Below are positions 8,367-17,307 of a DNA stretch of 52,230 bases, piece after piece. The notes below the pieces were generated by a model. It was not told the origin of the DNA. It did not search any database and was given only the letters and a program-made list of their open reading frames with translations. Both the position numbers and the translations under genes were made by a program. Each line of letters opens with the position of its first letter. The first letter of the stretch is position 1. The DNA comes from Lachnospiraceae bacterium UBA7026. GTDB lineage: Bacteria; Bacillota; Clostridia; Lachnospirales; Lachnospiraceae. The stretch is from assembly GCA_002494165.1 (NCBI GenBank), contig DLBH01000049.1, positions 1-52,230 of the forward strand, in the 5' to 3' direction.

Positions 8367-9446
8367 GCTGCCTGTATTGTATTGGAAAATGTTTTTCAGA
8401 GCCTGGATCAGCTTTATGTTTTCCTCATGGGATTTGACGGCCACCCGCCAGTAGTCATCACCCAGATTCACATAATTACTGCAGTTCCTGATCATAATTC
8501 CGTACTCTTCCAGCCGCAAATCCAGGTCTGTCATACCCTCTGCCCGGAAAAAAAGGTAATTGGCCTTGCCCGGGTACAGGCGGACAGGCAGCTTAACCAG
8601 CTCCCTGATCATATACTCCCTCTCCCGGCTGGTCACGGCCACCACCTGGTCCCGGTAATCTTTCCTCTTCAGGGCCTCGACCCCGACACACTGGGCTATG
8701 TGGCTGACGGGCCAGGCCTGGCCGGCCCGGTTGACCTTTCCAATCAGGTCTGGGTCTCCCGATAAAAGATAACCCAGTCTCAGGCCCGGAATAGCATAGA
8801 GCTTGGTAAATGATTTTAAGATTATCAGATTGGGATAGCTTTTCAAATATCCCTTGAACGTGTAGGCCTCCTCATGCTCACAGATTTCCAGGAAGCATTC
8901 ATCCACCAGCAGGCAGATACCCAGGCCCCGGGCCTGGTCAAGGACAGCCAGCAGCAGGTCCCGGCCGGTCAGGATTCCTGTGGGATTACTGGGATTGCAG
9001 ATGATCATCAGGTCGATATCCTCCGTCATGGTCTCCAGGATATCCCAGTGGATCTCCAGGTCTTCTCCCATCCGGTAGTAGACCATCCTGGCCCCGGCGG
9101 CCTCCATGGCCTCCTCATACTCTACAAAGGCAGGAACCGGCAAAAGAACCTTTCCAGGCCTCAGACCATAAGCCAGTCTGAACAGCAGGTCCGCCCCGCC
9201 GTTGCCGCAGCTAATATAATCCTCAGGCACTCCGTCATGGACGGCGATGGCCTGGCGGAGCCGGCTGCAGTCCGGGTCCGGATAATTGATGATGCCTTCG
9301 ATGGACGAAATCAGGGCCTCCCGGATAAAATCCGGCAGACCCAATGGGTTGATATTGGCGGAAAAATCCAGGATCTCTGACTCGGGGATTCCCAGCCTTT
9401 CCGCCATTTTATAGATATTACCCCCATGGGTCTTCTGTTCAGTCAT
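8364..9446 (-). CDS. cobD: Threonine-phosphate decarboxylase (PLP, aminotransferase fold I)
   Basis: A 360-residue histidinol-phosphate-aminotransferase-like protein. Family features are HGGNIYKMAERLG and DFSANINPLG near the N-terminus (the HGGN and NINPLG signatures of CobD), ICNPSNPTGILTG (about 150-162) and the PLP lysine in LKSFTKLYAIPGLRLGY (about residue 212). It makes (R)-1-aminopropan-2-ol phosphate for the corrin side arm that CbiB attaches, and cbiB is the adjacent upstream gene. The ATG at 9446 has AGAGG five nt upstream; the longer frame starts with TTG. The 3' end runs into a tandem repeat array. Confidence 0.92.
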   Translation of the reverse strand: MTEQKTHGGNIYKMAERLGIPESEILDFSANINPLGLPDFIREALISSIEGIINYPDPDCSRLRQAIAVHDGVPEDYISCGNGGADLLFRLAYGLRPGKVLLPVPAFVEYEEAMEAAGARMVYYRMGEDLEIHWDILETMTEDIDLMIICNPSNPTGILTGRDLLLAVLDQARGLGICLLVDECFLEICEHEEAYTFKGYLKSYPNLIILKSFTKLYAIPGLRLGYLLSGDPDLIGKVNRAGQAWPVSHIAQCVGVEALKRKDYRDQVVAVTSREREYMIRELVKLPVRLYPGKANYLFFRAEGMTDLDLRLEEYGIMIRNCSNYVNLGDDYWRVAVKSHEENIKLIQALKNIFQYNTGS

Positions 9447-9649
9447 ACATACCTCTTTCAATTTCTTATATTAGGGAACCGGCTTAAATCCCACCAGCCG
9501 GTCCGGACAAGACCAGCTGCCAAAGATTATCACCCACAGACAGGGGACAGGTCCCCGGCTCCGGGTGTCCGCTCCACAGCCGCTTCTTCATCCAGCTTTA
9601 TTCTTTCAGTCGGCCACAGGCCCTCAGACATCTTCCACCCTTAATAGCC

Positions 9650-10669
9650 TTAAACCATGAGGTAAAGGGGAAGGACATAGATCAGGGCTGTGATGGCACA
9701 GCAGACCAGAAGGGTCAGGACCGCGCTCACATAAAGCAGCTGATTAGTCTTCTTTATGTCATTATACTCCACCGGCCTGATATCGTCTCCTATGGTCGGC
9801 TTCTCCACCACCTTGCCAAAATAAGTGTGGGTACCTCCCAGCTGTATGTTGAGGGCACCGGCCGCCACAGCCTCTGTCTGGGCGCTGTTGGGACTCAGGT
9901 GGTTAAAGCGGTCCCGGCGGAATATGCGGACCGCCCCCTTGAAATCAAGGCCCAGGATGGCCGCCGCCAGCATCATGGTCACCGCCGCCAGCCTGGCAGG
10001 AATAAAACCACAGATATCATCTAGCTTAGCGGAAGCGTGGCCGATATGGATCAGCTCATCATTCCGGTAGGCCACCATGGAATCCAGGGTGTTGACAGCC
10101 TTGTAGGCAAGGCCTAAGGGCGCTCCCCCAAGGGCGATAAAAAAGAGGGGAGCCACAACTCCGTCAGCCGTATTCTCGGCGATGGTCTCCACATCGGCCT
10201 TGGCGATCTCGCTCTCATCCAGTTCCTGGGTGTCCCTGCCCACCAGGTAGGATATCTCCCTCCTGGCCCCCTCCAGGTCTCCGGCCTTGAGCCGGTCATA
10301 TACCTTCATGGATTCGGTTTTCAGGCTCTTGGTGGCCAGGATCTGGTAGATAAAAAATGTCTCCAGTCCAAACTGCAGCCAGGGATGGACCTTGCCGGCT
10401 GCATACAATATAGCATAAACCACGAAAAAGGTTCCCAGCACTATGACCAGGGTCAGGATATAACCACAGACCAGCTCGCCGGTCTCCTTTCTCGGAATAT
10501 TATTCTCTTTTACCTCTTCGAAGGAGCAGCCATAAAGAGCATGCTGCATCCCCCGCTTCAATTTGTCGATAAACCAGCCGATAATCTGTACCGGATGGAT
10601 CAGGCCGTGGGGGTCTCCCAGAACCAGATCAAGGAGAAATCCCAGGACCATAGACGCGATCAGTTTCAT
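9650..10669 (-). CDS. cbiB: Adenosylcobinamide-phosphate synthase
   Basis: A 339-residue polytopic membrane protein. It begins MKLIASMVLGFLLDLVLGDP and carries the CbiB signature VETIAENTADGVVAPLFF (about residues 155-172), SMVAYRNDEL and RFNHLSPNSAQTEA. Hydrophobic segments are at about 1-17, 70-105, 170-190, 225-245 and 310-335. It joins aminopropanol phosphate (made by CobD, next gene) to adenosylcobyrate. I chose the ATG at 10669 because it overlaps the cbiA stop codon in an ATGA arrangement with GGAGTGGAAG just before it, which implies translational coupling. Confidence 0.95.
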   Translation of the reverse strand: MKLIASMVLGFLLDLVLGDPHGLIHPVQIIGWFIDKLKRGMQHALYGCSFEEVKENNIPRKETGELVCGYILTLVIVLGTFFVVYAILYAAGKVHPWLQFGLETFFIYQILATKSLKTESMKVYDRLKAGDLEGARREISYLVGRDTQELDESEIAKADVETIAENTADGVVAPLFFIALGGAPLGLAYKAVNTLDSMVAYRNDELIHIGHASAKLDDICGFIPARLAAVTMMLAAAILGLDFKGAVRIFRRDRFNHLSPNSAQTEAVAAGALNIQLGGTHTYFGKVVEKPTIGDDIRPVEYNDIKKTNQLLYVSAVLTLLVCCAITALIYVLPLYLMV

Positions 10670-12057
10670 TCTTCCACTCCTCCATAGCGGGAGGCCATGT
10701 CCACAAAGCGTCTCGCAACTTCCTGACAATTATGGAAATAAAAATGGGGGTAACCCGCCATAAGATGATCCTGGACATAAAGTCCTTCCCAGCTTCTCCC
10801 CGTCGATTTGGTCATGCGGCAGGCATCACCCCGGCGGTCAGCCTTGGAATAATGAAATTCATGGGCCCGGATCTCAGTGCCCTTATCAAAAAATGCAGTG
10901 TCCTTTAGGGCTTCCATCCTCACGTAGCCAAACTGCATGGACAGCCGTTTGGTCATGCGGACATCTGTATCGATGAGGCCCAGCATGGGTCTCTCACTTT
11001 CATCGGTTTCTACCAGATTGCGGCAGGCGTACATAAAGCCTCCGCACTCGGCGATCATGGGCTTGCCCTCACGGACAGCCCGCAGGATGGATTCCTTCAT
11101 GGAAAGGTTGTCACATAATTCCTGCCGGTAGGTCTCCGGATAGCCTCCTCCCAGATAGATTCCGTCGGTCCCAAAGGGCAGCTCCTGATCATTGACCGGG
11201 CTGAAATAGACCAGTTCAGCTCCCATCTGTTCAAGAATATCCAGATTTTCTTTATAGTAAAAACAAAATGCCTTGTCCCAGGCCACGGCAATCCTGGACC
11301 TGGGCTTGTCCGGCTTCTCTGGAACCTGGGCCTTTGGCAGGGCAGCCGCCCCGGCTCCCAGTTCCATCAGCAGATCCAGGTCTATACCCTCTTCAGCCGT
11401 ATCTCCCAACAGATCAAGGATCTCATCAAGATTGTCGATCTCCGCCGCTGTCATGAGGCCCAGATGTCTGCTGCCAATATAGATTCCCTCCTTCTGGGGG
11501 AAATAACCAACTACTTTCACAGGCAGGGTCTTCTCAATCTCCGGCTTCATCAGCAGGTAGAGGCCTCTGGAACAACGGTTGAGAATCACGCCGGCCACCG
11601 GGTTCTCCCTGTATTCTATGAGCCCTTTGATCAGGGGAATCATAGTGTGGGACATGCCCTTTACATTCAGGATCAGCACCGTGGGGGTCCCGGTCTCCTG
11701 GGATACAGTATGACTGCTCATGTCACTGCTGACACCAATGCCGTCATAATAACCCATGACACCCTCAACCACAGAAAAATCAGCCCCGGCACTGTCTTTG
11801 GCCATAAGATAGCGCAGATCATCCGGCGTCGAAAAAAAGGGATCTAAATTCCTGCACTCATTTCCCGTGATATGACTGTGCAGCATGGGGTCTATGTAGT
11901 CAGGCCCGCACTTGTAGGGCTGTACATTTACCCCTCTCCTGGTCAGGGCCCGGAGTATCCCACAGGTTATACTGGTCTTACCGCAGCCGGAATTGGCCCC
12001 GGCCAGCATGATCCTGGGCATAGCTGTCATCTGACTGTTTTTCATTTGCTGAGTCAT
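10666..12057 (-). CDS. cbiA: Cobyrinate a,c-diamide synthase
   Basis: A 463-residue CbiA/CobB. The N-terminal ATP-binding domain has AGANSGCGKTSITCGILRAL (about residues 19-38). The C-terminal glutaminase domain has nucleophile Cys in MIAECGGFMYACRNL (about 340) and a His-rich end AGYPHFYFHNC. It amidates the a and c side chains of the corrin ring using glutamine and ATP. The ATG at 12057 is preceded by GAGAGGG. It overlaps cbiB by 4 nt. The preceding cbiJ gene ends 178 nt upstream. Confidence 0.96.
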   Translation of the reverse strand: MTQQMKNSQMTAMPRIMLAGANSGCGKTSITCGILRALTRRGVNVQPYKCGPDYIDPMLHSHITGNECRNLDPFFSTPDDLRYLMAKDSAGADFSVVEGVMGYYDGIGVSSDMSSHTVSQETGTPTVLILNVKGMSHTMIPLIKGLIEYRENPVAGVILNRCSRGLYLLMKPEIEKTLPVKVVGYFPQKEGIYIGSRHLGLMTAAEIDNLDEILDLLGDTAEEGIDLDLLMELGAGAAALPKAQVPEKPDKPRSRIAVAWDKAFCFYYKENLDILEQMGAELVYFSPVNDQELPFGTDGIYLGGGYPETYRQELCDNLSMKESILRAVREGKPMIAECGGFMYACRNLVETDESERPMLGLIDTDVRMTKRLSMQFGYVRMEALKDTAFFDKGTEIRAHEFHYSKADRRGDACRMTKSTGRSWEGLYVQDHLMAGYPHFYFHNCQEVARRFVDMASRYGGVEE

Positions 12058-12235
12058 GGCTGTCCCTCTCTGTTCTTCCTCTCTTGCGATCTGTCTGTCC
12101 TGAAAACTGTCTCTTTTTTGCCTGGCTGCCCAGGCTTCAGTTCTTTGTATGGCTCTTCATGACTGGCCACTCTGGCACCAGTCCTTAGGCCGGTTCTTCA
12201 GCACCGGCTTTGGTCTTCCGGTTTGCCCGGCTCAC

Positions 12236-12940
12236 TCACCGGGGTCTTTCGATCAAAATCATGGGAATGCCAGCCTGCCGGCAGGCCTCCACCTTGATGT
12301 CTACCCCGCCGGTTTTGCCGCTGTCCTTGCTGACCATGGCCTTGGCATCCAGCTGGCGGATCAGCCTCAGGTTGTCCTCCAGGTTATAGGGCGGCATCTC
12401 CCCGATCACATGGTCTGCCGGGTAGCCGGCCTTTGCACAGGCCTCATAGGAGGCTGGTGTATCCAGGACCCGGATATAGACCCGGTCCAAAGCTCCATCC
12501 ACACCGCTGGCATAAACAGCCGCCGTGTTGGCTCCTGTGGTCAGAAGAACATTTCCCTCGATCTGGTTGAGCAGGTCCACGGCCTCCTCTGTATTTCTGA
12601 CCGGGAAAAGCTTCTCATAATCATAATGGATCTCTGTTCTGGCATATCTCTCATAGGGGATGCCCAGCCGGTCCGCCACCTTCTTTACTGTGGCTGTCAC
12701 CACCACCGCAAAAGGATGGGAGGCGTCAATAATCCTGCCGCAGGGCTTGTCAGCAAGCAGGGCGGCAAAACCCTCCTCATCAAGCCTCCCGGTATGGATA
12801 TCGACATCATAGTCATGAAGCATGTCCGCGCCCAGGTCTGTCGCCACACTGGCCAGGACTTTCTGTCCATTCTTTAATTCTCTTTCGATGACTTCCCGGG
12901 ACTCTGTCGTTCCGGCAATCACTAAAACATCATATTTCAT
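12236..12940 (-). CDS. cbiJ: Cobalt-precorrin-6A reductase
   Basis: A 234-residue CbiJ/CobK. Characteristic motifs are VLVIAGTTESREV (residues 4-16, nucleotide binding), IDASHPFAVVVTATV (about 70-84) and LLTTGANTAA. It reduces the macrocycle of cobalt-precorrin-6A with NAD(P)H. Two starts are possible. The in-frame ATG at 13000 overlaps the cbiL stop (TAATG) but adds 20 residues encoded by a perfect hairpin with no family resemblance. The ATG at 12940 gives the family-like N-terminus MKYDVLVIAGTTES but has a poor ribosome binding site. I prefer 12940 on protein grounds, with moderate certainty. Confidence 0.9.
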   Translation of the reverse strand: MKYDVLVIAGTTESREVIERELKNGQKVLASVATDLGADMLHDYDVDIHTGRLDEEGFAALLADKPCGRIIDASHPFAVVVTATVKKVADRLGIPYERYARTEIHYDYEKLFPVRNTEEAVDLLNQIEGNVLLTTGANTAAVYASGVDGALDRVYIRVLDTPASYEACAKAGYPADHVIGEMPPYNLEDNLRLIRQLDAKAMVSKDSGKTGGVDIKVEACRQAGIPMILIERPR

Positions 12941-12961
12941 AGATAAACAGCATCCATATCC

Positions 12962-12992
12962 GGGATCCTCCTGCCGGAGACAGGAGGATCCC
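12962..12992 (-). other. Perfect 12-bp hairpin between cbiL and cbiJ
   Basis: GGGATCCTCCTG (12962-12973), a 7-nt loop, then CAGGAGGATCCC (12981-12992). No U-tract follows, so it is not a simple terminator. In the transcript the arm 5' GGGATCCTCCTG can pair with the only good Shine-Dalgarno-like sequence (AGGAGG) upstream of the preferred cbiJ start, so it could gate cbiJ translation or set an RNA processing site. Confidence 0.85.
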
Positions 12993-12999
12993 TCATTCA

Positions 13000-13695
13000 T
13001 TACATTTCTTTCTTAATTACCATTGTTGTGAAATAACCGTATTCTCTGTCCGGATCCAGGGGGCCTACATACTCTCCCTCAAGACCTACGTTGCTGATTA
13101 CCACAGCATTGTTCTCCTGGCCTCTTTCTTTAAGGATCTCATAAACCTCTTTTACATAGTTTCCGACCTTCATGATTACAAGGTTATCAAAGTCATCAAG
13201 GACCCTCTTCACCTGGTCGGTTCCCTTGATGGACGGAACTACGCCAAAGCCCTCGTCTCCTTCCACGATGGAGATATTAGCCTTGCTTGCTCCCGCACAA
13301 AAGGCCGGGATACCAGATACCATCTGTACATCATAGCCATCCTTAATCAGCACTTTATGAACATAAGAGTAGGTGCTGTAGATACCGATGTCACCTAAAG
13401 CCAGCATGGCGATGGTCTTGCCCTCATCAAGCAGCTTTTTCACCTTGGCTGTAGCCTCGGCCCTGCACTGCTCCCGGACTGCCTTGTCCGGATTCATGGT
13501 GAAAAGAACCTCATGGATCTTCTCGTCGGGAATCTCAACAGCTCCTCTGGCGATGTCGAGAGCCACACTGCCCTCTCCCAGTTTCTTCACCGGATAAGCC
13601 ACAATATCAGCCTCTTTGATCAGCCTGACTGCTTTCAGTGTCATGTATTCCGGATCTCCGGGGCCTACGCCGATTCCATATAATTTACCTTTCAT
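13000..13695 (-). CDS. cbiL: Cobalt-precorrin-2 C20-methyltransferase
   Basis: A 231-residue tetrapyrrole methylase of the CobI/CbiL group. MKGKLYGIGVGPGDPEYMTL at the N-terminus is the GxGxGxx-type SAM motif; MLALGDIGIYSTYSYVHKVL (about residues 96-115) and VSGIPAFCAGAS are further family blocks. It adds the C20 methyl group to cobalt-sirohydrochlorin. The ATG at 13695 has GAGAGGAG 8 nt upstream. It lies between cbiK and cbiJ, and its stop codon overlaps a possible cbiJ start. Confidence 0.95.
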   Translation of the reverse strand: MKGKLYGIGVGPGDPEYMTLKAVRLIKEADIVAYPVKKLGEGSVALDIARGAVEIPDEKIHEVLFTMNPDKAVREQCRAEATAKVKKLLDEGKTIAMLALGDIGIYSTYSYVHKVLIKDGYDVQMVSGIPAFCAGASKANISIVEGDEGFGVVPSIKGTDQVKRVLDDFDNLVIMKVGNYVKEVYEILKERGQENNAVVISNVGLEGEYVGPLDPDREYGYFTTMVIKKEM

Positions 13696-13778
13696 TTTGG
13701 TCTCCTCTCACAAATACTCTACTTTCTAATTTTCTTTTATCCTTAAGGAATATAGGTTTCCTTTGGAACATTTCCTAA

Positions 13779-13801
13779 TCTGCCGGCTTTTGTCCGGCAG
13801 A
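13779..13801 (-). other. Perfect 8-bp hairpin in the cbiK-cbiL spacer
   Basis: TCTGCCGG (13779-13786), 7-nt loop, CCGGCAGA (13794-13801), about 33 nt after the cbiK stop. No U-tract on the minus strand. It resembles other intercistronic hairpins in this run (12962-12992, 18023-18063). Confidence 0.75.
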
Positions 13802-13833
13802 CTTCTCCCCACATTTACAAGGAGCCTCAACCT

Positions 13834-14619
13834 TTAAAATACTTTTCCGGCTCTCTTTATGTGGTCAACATACATCTGGGCGATATCGTCATTCTCCCCC
13901 AGCCCTTTCAAAATAATGTCTGTCTCAATGCCTCTGGCCTTGAAAATAGATTTCCAGGAGTCCTCCTGGTCTCCTGCCAGGTCCTCTCTCACATGGACGC
14001 CGGCCACAATCAGCATGGGCATCAGGCAGGCCTTTTTCAGCTGCCGCTGGTCAAGCTCCCCAAGAACGTCATCGAGGGAGGGAGTCCCTTCCACGGTTCC
14101 CAGAAAAGCCCTTTCATGGCCCATCTCCCGGAGCAGCTTATCCATCTTGTGGTAAGCCTCGTTGGCCTTATGTTCTGTGCCGTGGCCCATGAAGACCAGG
14201 GCCTCATCCTCCTCCATGGACCTGCCGGGAGCAGCCACCATAATCCGGGCTGTCCTGCGGAAATCCTCCTCGGTGACCAGCAGCGGGTCACCCAGCTTCA
14301 AAAGGGGAATCTTATCCTTGTAGGCTCCGATGACTCCCAATATTTTCTCATACTCTCTGCCCTTGAGGATATGGGTCGGCTGACAGATCACTTCCTCATA
14401 GTCTTCCATAACAAGCTTGTCGAGCACTTCCTCCGGGCTTAAAATATTGAGGCCCTCTGTCTGCTTCAGCTTACGGATGATCATCTTCGAAGTGAAGGCC
14501 CGGAAAAAATCATATTCCGGGAAAGCTCTGCGGCAGACATTCTCAATGTTGGTAAGGGCATAGACCGCCTCGGGGGCGCTGGTGCCAAAGCTCACTACTA
14601 CCAATGCTTTTTTTGTCAT
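13834..14619 (-). CDS. cbiK: Anaerobic sirohydrochlorin cobaltochelatase
   Basis: A 261-residue class II chelatase of the CbiK type. MTKKALVVVSFGTSAPEA opens the protein. The metal and porphyrin histidines expected for the family are visible in CQPTHILKGREYEK, in VFMGHGTEHKANEAYHKM (about residues 130-147) and in IVAGVHVREDLAGD (about 200-213). It inserts cobalt into sirohydrochlorin, the committing step of the anaerobic route. I chose the ATG at 14619 with AGGAGAG five nt upstream; the frame is open further but without family sequence. It has no signal peptide, so it should be cytosolic. Confidence 0.94.
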   Translation of the reverse strand: MTKKALVVVSFGTSAPEAVYALTNIENVCRRAFPEYDFFRAFTSKMIIRKLKQTEGLNILSPEEVLDKLVMEDYEEVICQPTHILKGREYEKILGVIGAYKDKIPLLKLGDPLLVTEEDFRRTARIMVAAPGRSMEEDEALVFMGHGTEHKANEAYHKMDKLLREMGHERAFLGTVEGTPSLDDVLGELDQRQLKKACLMPMLIVAGVHVREDLAGDQEDSWKSIFKARGIETDIILKGLGENDDIAQMYVDHIKRAGKVF

Positions 14620-14675
14620 AATCTCTCCTGTCTTTCTCCCGACCCCACCTGACCGGCCAGGGCAGCAGGAATCCA

Positions 14676-15902
14676 TCAGATCTCTGCTGTAAATATCATC
14701 ACGGGGTTATTGGTGTCCACGATATGGTAACTGCCGATCTTGCGGCCCCTGCCTACCGTGGCCTGGATCACATCATAATCCGGGTCATAGCGGCTCAGCA
14801 GTTCTCCTGTCTCGGCTATGGTCTCCAGGGTAACCGCAGAGATAACCACCCGGATCTTTTTGGGAAATGCCGCAACCTTCTGGAGGATCAGGTCAAGCTG
14901 ACCTCCGCTGCCCCCCACAAAAACCTTGTCGGGAACCGGCAGACTATCCAGGACATCCACGGCCTCGCCGGGATGGATGGTCACGTTTTCCGTGTCAAAT
15001 TTCTCCTTGTTCTTCTCGATCAGCCCCAGGGCCGTCTGGTCTCTCTCCACCGCATGGACACTGCCAAAGGCAGCCTGCCTTGCGCATTCTATGGTGACAG
15101 ACCCGGTCCCTGCTCCCACGTCCCAGACCACATCGTCAAGTCCCAGCTTCAGTTTATGAAGAATAAGAACCCGGATCTCCTCCTTGGTCATGGGTGTCTT
15201 GGCCCGCTCAAAATCCTCATCGGATAAAAAGCAGGGTCTTGTAACCTTGCGGGGGGCCGGATTTTTAATCATGGCCACACTGAGGCCGGGGAAGTCTTTC
15301 TTTGCCATCTCCTCCGGCGGGCCGAAGTCTACCCGCTCATTGTCATAGGACAGGTTGGCCCCGGCATAAACAGTAACGTCTTTAAGGCCGAAATCCAGCA
15401 TGATCCTGCTGAGCCAGGCCGGTCCCTGTTCCTTGCTGCAGAGGAAAAAGGTCTTCTCATTTTCCGTCACAGTAAGGGCCACGGACCCCGGTGTCTTGAA
15501 GCGGCCATGGACACTGACAATCTTCGCGTCCTCCATGGTCTCACCGACAGCGGCCCCCAGCATCTGCAGGGACCCGATGCCCGGGATGATCTCTATGTTC
15601 CAGTTTCTGCTGATCTCGTCAGCCTGGATGGTGTGGAAAAGACTGTACATCAGCGGGTCGCCGCTGACGAACAGGACCACGTCGCACCCGGCAGTCAGAA
15701 GGTCATCCACCTGCTCCAGTGTAGGTCTGATCTTTCTCATGGGAGCAAAGGTCGTCCCTGTCTTATGGCAGCTGTCCTCCAGCATGGGCAGTACCCGTCT
15801 GGCCGCGATGACCGTGTGGGCTTCCTCCATCCTCTTAATTGTCTCCGGCAGCAGATAGCCCGGACTTCCTGGTCCGATGCCGGCAATTGTCAGTCTGCTC
15901 AT
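14676..15902 (-). CDS. Cobalt-precorrin-7 methyltransferase/decarboxylase, CbiE-CbiT fusion (CobL-like)
   Basis: A 408-residue fusion. Residues 1 to about 205 are CbiE (MSRLTIAGIGPGSPGYLLPE, VVLFVSGDPLMYSLFHT, IIPGIGSLQMLGAAVG), methylating C5. Residues from about 220 are CbiT, with the SAM motif VVWDVGAGTGSVTIECARQA (about 258-277) and VFVGGSGGQLDLIL, methylating C15 and decarboxylating the acetate side chain. Fusions of this order are the CobL arrangement. GGAGGT lies 4 nt before the ATG at 15902. cbiD is upstream across a 23-bp repeat array; cbiK follows. Confidence 0.95.
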   Translation of the reverse strand: MSRLTIAGIGPGSPGYLLPETIKRMEEAHTVIAARRVLPMLEDSCHKTGTTFAPMRKIRPTLEQVDDLLTAGCDVVLFVSGDPLMYSLFHTIQADEISRNWNIEIIPGIGSLQMLGAAVGETMEDAKIVSVHGRFKTPGSVALTVTENEKTFFLCSKEQGPAWLSRIMLDFGLKDVTVYAGANLSYDNERVDFGPPEEMAKKDFPGLSVAMIKNPAPRKVTRPCFLSDEDFERAKTPMTKEEIRVLILHKLKLGLDDVVWDVGAGTGSVTIECARQAAFGSVHAVERDQTALGLIEKNKEKFDTENVTIHPGEAVDVLDSLPVPDKVFVGGSGGQLDLILQKVAAFPKKIRVVISAVTLETIAETGELLSRYDPDYDVIQATVGRGRKIGSYHIVDTNNPVMIFTAEI

Positions 15903-15978
15903 TGATACCTCCGTCTAACCCTCGCTTATCGCTTCAGGTTAATGTTTCTTGTCTCTATCGCTTTATAAAGCTCTGTTT

Positions 15979-16164
15979 CATTAGTTTTTTCCAATTGTTT
16001 CCGTTGGTCTTCCAGCTGTTTTCCCATTGGATTTCCAGCTGTTTTCATTGGCTTTTCAACTGTATTTCCATTGGTTTTTCAGCCATTTCTCCAATAGATT
16101 ATCTGTCAGCCATATTATCATTGGCTTTTCCGGATGTTTTCCATTGGATGTTCTTAGCTTTGTC
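15979..16164 (-). repeat. About 23-bp degenerate tandem repeat, 8-9 copies, ending in the cbiD stop codon
   Basis: CATTGG-like markers lie at 15979, 16002, 16025, 16046, 16069, 16092, 16119 and 16142, mostly 23 bp apart (range 21-27). The last copy (from 16142) contains the cbiD stop codon at 16154-16156 within TTCTTAGCTTTG, which matches TTTCCAGCTGTT of the other copies. The transcript-sense unit is A/G-rich, close to CAGCTGGAAATCCAATGGAA. Confidence 0.88.
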
Positions 16165-17260
16165 TTTCCTGGTCCTGCCGGGGCAGTCTCACCCGGTCTA
16201 AGACCTGGCGGGCATTCCGGCTTTCAGCTAAAATCCTGTTGTCAGAGTCTAAGAAAATAACTCCCACCTCCGCCATCTTGTGAGCTGTCTTACAGCAGTA
16301 CTCTGACGCCTTCTGGGCCATGTCCTGCCATATGGCGTCATAGCCCTCGGCATGGACGATCTCCATGGCCTTCCTGGTGGTCAGGCAACCGTAGACCTTG
16401 CGGATGATCTCCACCGGAGCCTCATGAAGGGCCAGGTGGGTGCAGATGGTCTCTATCCTGCCGTCAGCCACATGGCTGTGGGTATTCATGGTTCCCGAAG
16501 CAACCTTGACCAGCTTGCCCACAAAGCCGCCGATGAGGATCTGGTTAAAGCCCCGCTCCACGGCTTCCTCAATCATAAAGCCGATATAATTGCTTACCTG
16601 CAGAATACAGCGGAAGTCTCCAAACTTCTCCTTCAGGGCATTCTCCCCGGTGCCTCCCAGGACAAAGAGAATCTCCTTATGACCCTGCCTGGCATACATG
16701 TCAAGCTCGGCCAGCAGGGAATCTTTCATGGCCTCCTCGCTCATGGGACGGACGATGCCTGTGGTTCCCAGGATGGAGATGCCGTCCACGATACCCAACC
16801 GGGGATTAAAGGTCTTCCTGGCCAGTTCTTCCCCTCCGGGAACAGAGACCGTCACCAGGGCCGCCCGGTCACCTATGACCTGGCGGAGGGCCTTCTGACA
16901 CATCTGCCTGGGCACCGGATTGATGGCCGGCTGGCCGGGAGGAATCTTCAGCCCCTCCTGGGTCACCGTACCCACACCCGGACCTCCGGCAAAGGAGATC
17001 TCACCATCATAGTCGTAGATCTCCACCTTGGTCACGATCTGGCTGCCGTGGGTTACATCCGGGTCATCGCCCCCGTCCTTTACTACGGCACAGGTCCCAT
17101 ATTCCCCGGGAATCACATCCAGATATAAAGTTTTACCGATGGGCGTATCCACCCGGATTACAGAGGGGCAGTGACCCGTAGTCTGCCAGACTGCCGAAGC
17201 GGCAGCCCCTCCCGTCATACAGGAGCCAGTGGAAAAGCCTTCTCTCAATTTTTTTGCCAT
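16154..17260 (-). CDS. cbiD: Cobalt-precorrin-5B C1-methyltransferase
   Basis: A 368-residue CbiD. The N-terminal signature LREGFSTGSCMTGGAAASAV (residues 5-24) is diagnostic, with FAGGPGVGTVTQEGLKIPPG (about 90-109), ISILGTTGIVRPMSEEA and LIGGFVGKLVKVASGTMNTH further on. It methylates C1 of the corrin ring in the anaerobic pathway, after CbiG has opened the lactone. It sits between cbiC and cbiET. Its 3' end runs into a 23-bp tandem repeat. Confidence 0.97.
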   Translation of the reverse strand: MAKKLREGFSTGSCMTGGAAASAVWQTTGHCPSVIRVDTPIGKTLYLDVIPGEYGTCAVVKDGGDDPDVTHGSQIVTKVEIYDYDGEISFAGGPGVGTVTQEGLKIPPGQPAINPVPRQMCQKALRQVIGDRAALVTVSVPGGEELARKTFNPRLGIVDGISILGTTGIVRPMSEEAMKDSLLAELDMYARQGHKEILFVLGGTGENALKEKFGDFRCILQVSNYIGFMIEEAVERGFNQILIGGFVGKLVKVASGTMNTHSHVADGRIETICTHLALHEAPVEIIRKVYGCLTTRKAMEIVHAEGYDAIWQDMAQKASEYCCKTAHKMAEVGVIFLDSDNRILAESRNARQVLDRVRLPRQDQERQS

Positions 17261-17307
17261 AGTTTCTTCTGTCCTAACTCTGTGGTCCCTCGGGCCTGCC
17301 CGTCCTC

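Noticed and set aside
12941..13000. N-terminal extension of CbiJ from the ATG overlapping the cbiL stop
   Set aside because: The 20 extra residues come from the hairpin and match nothing expected in the family; kept as an alternative start rather than the main call.
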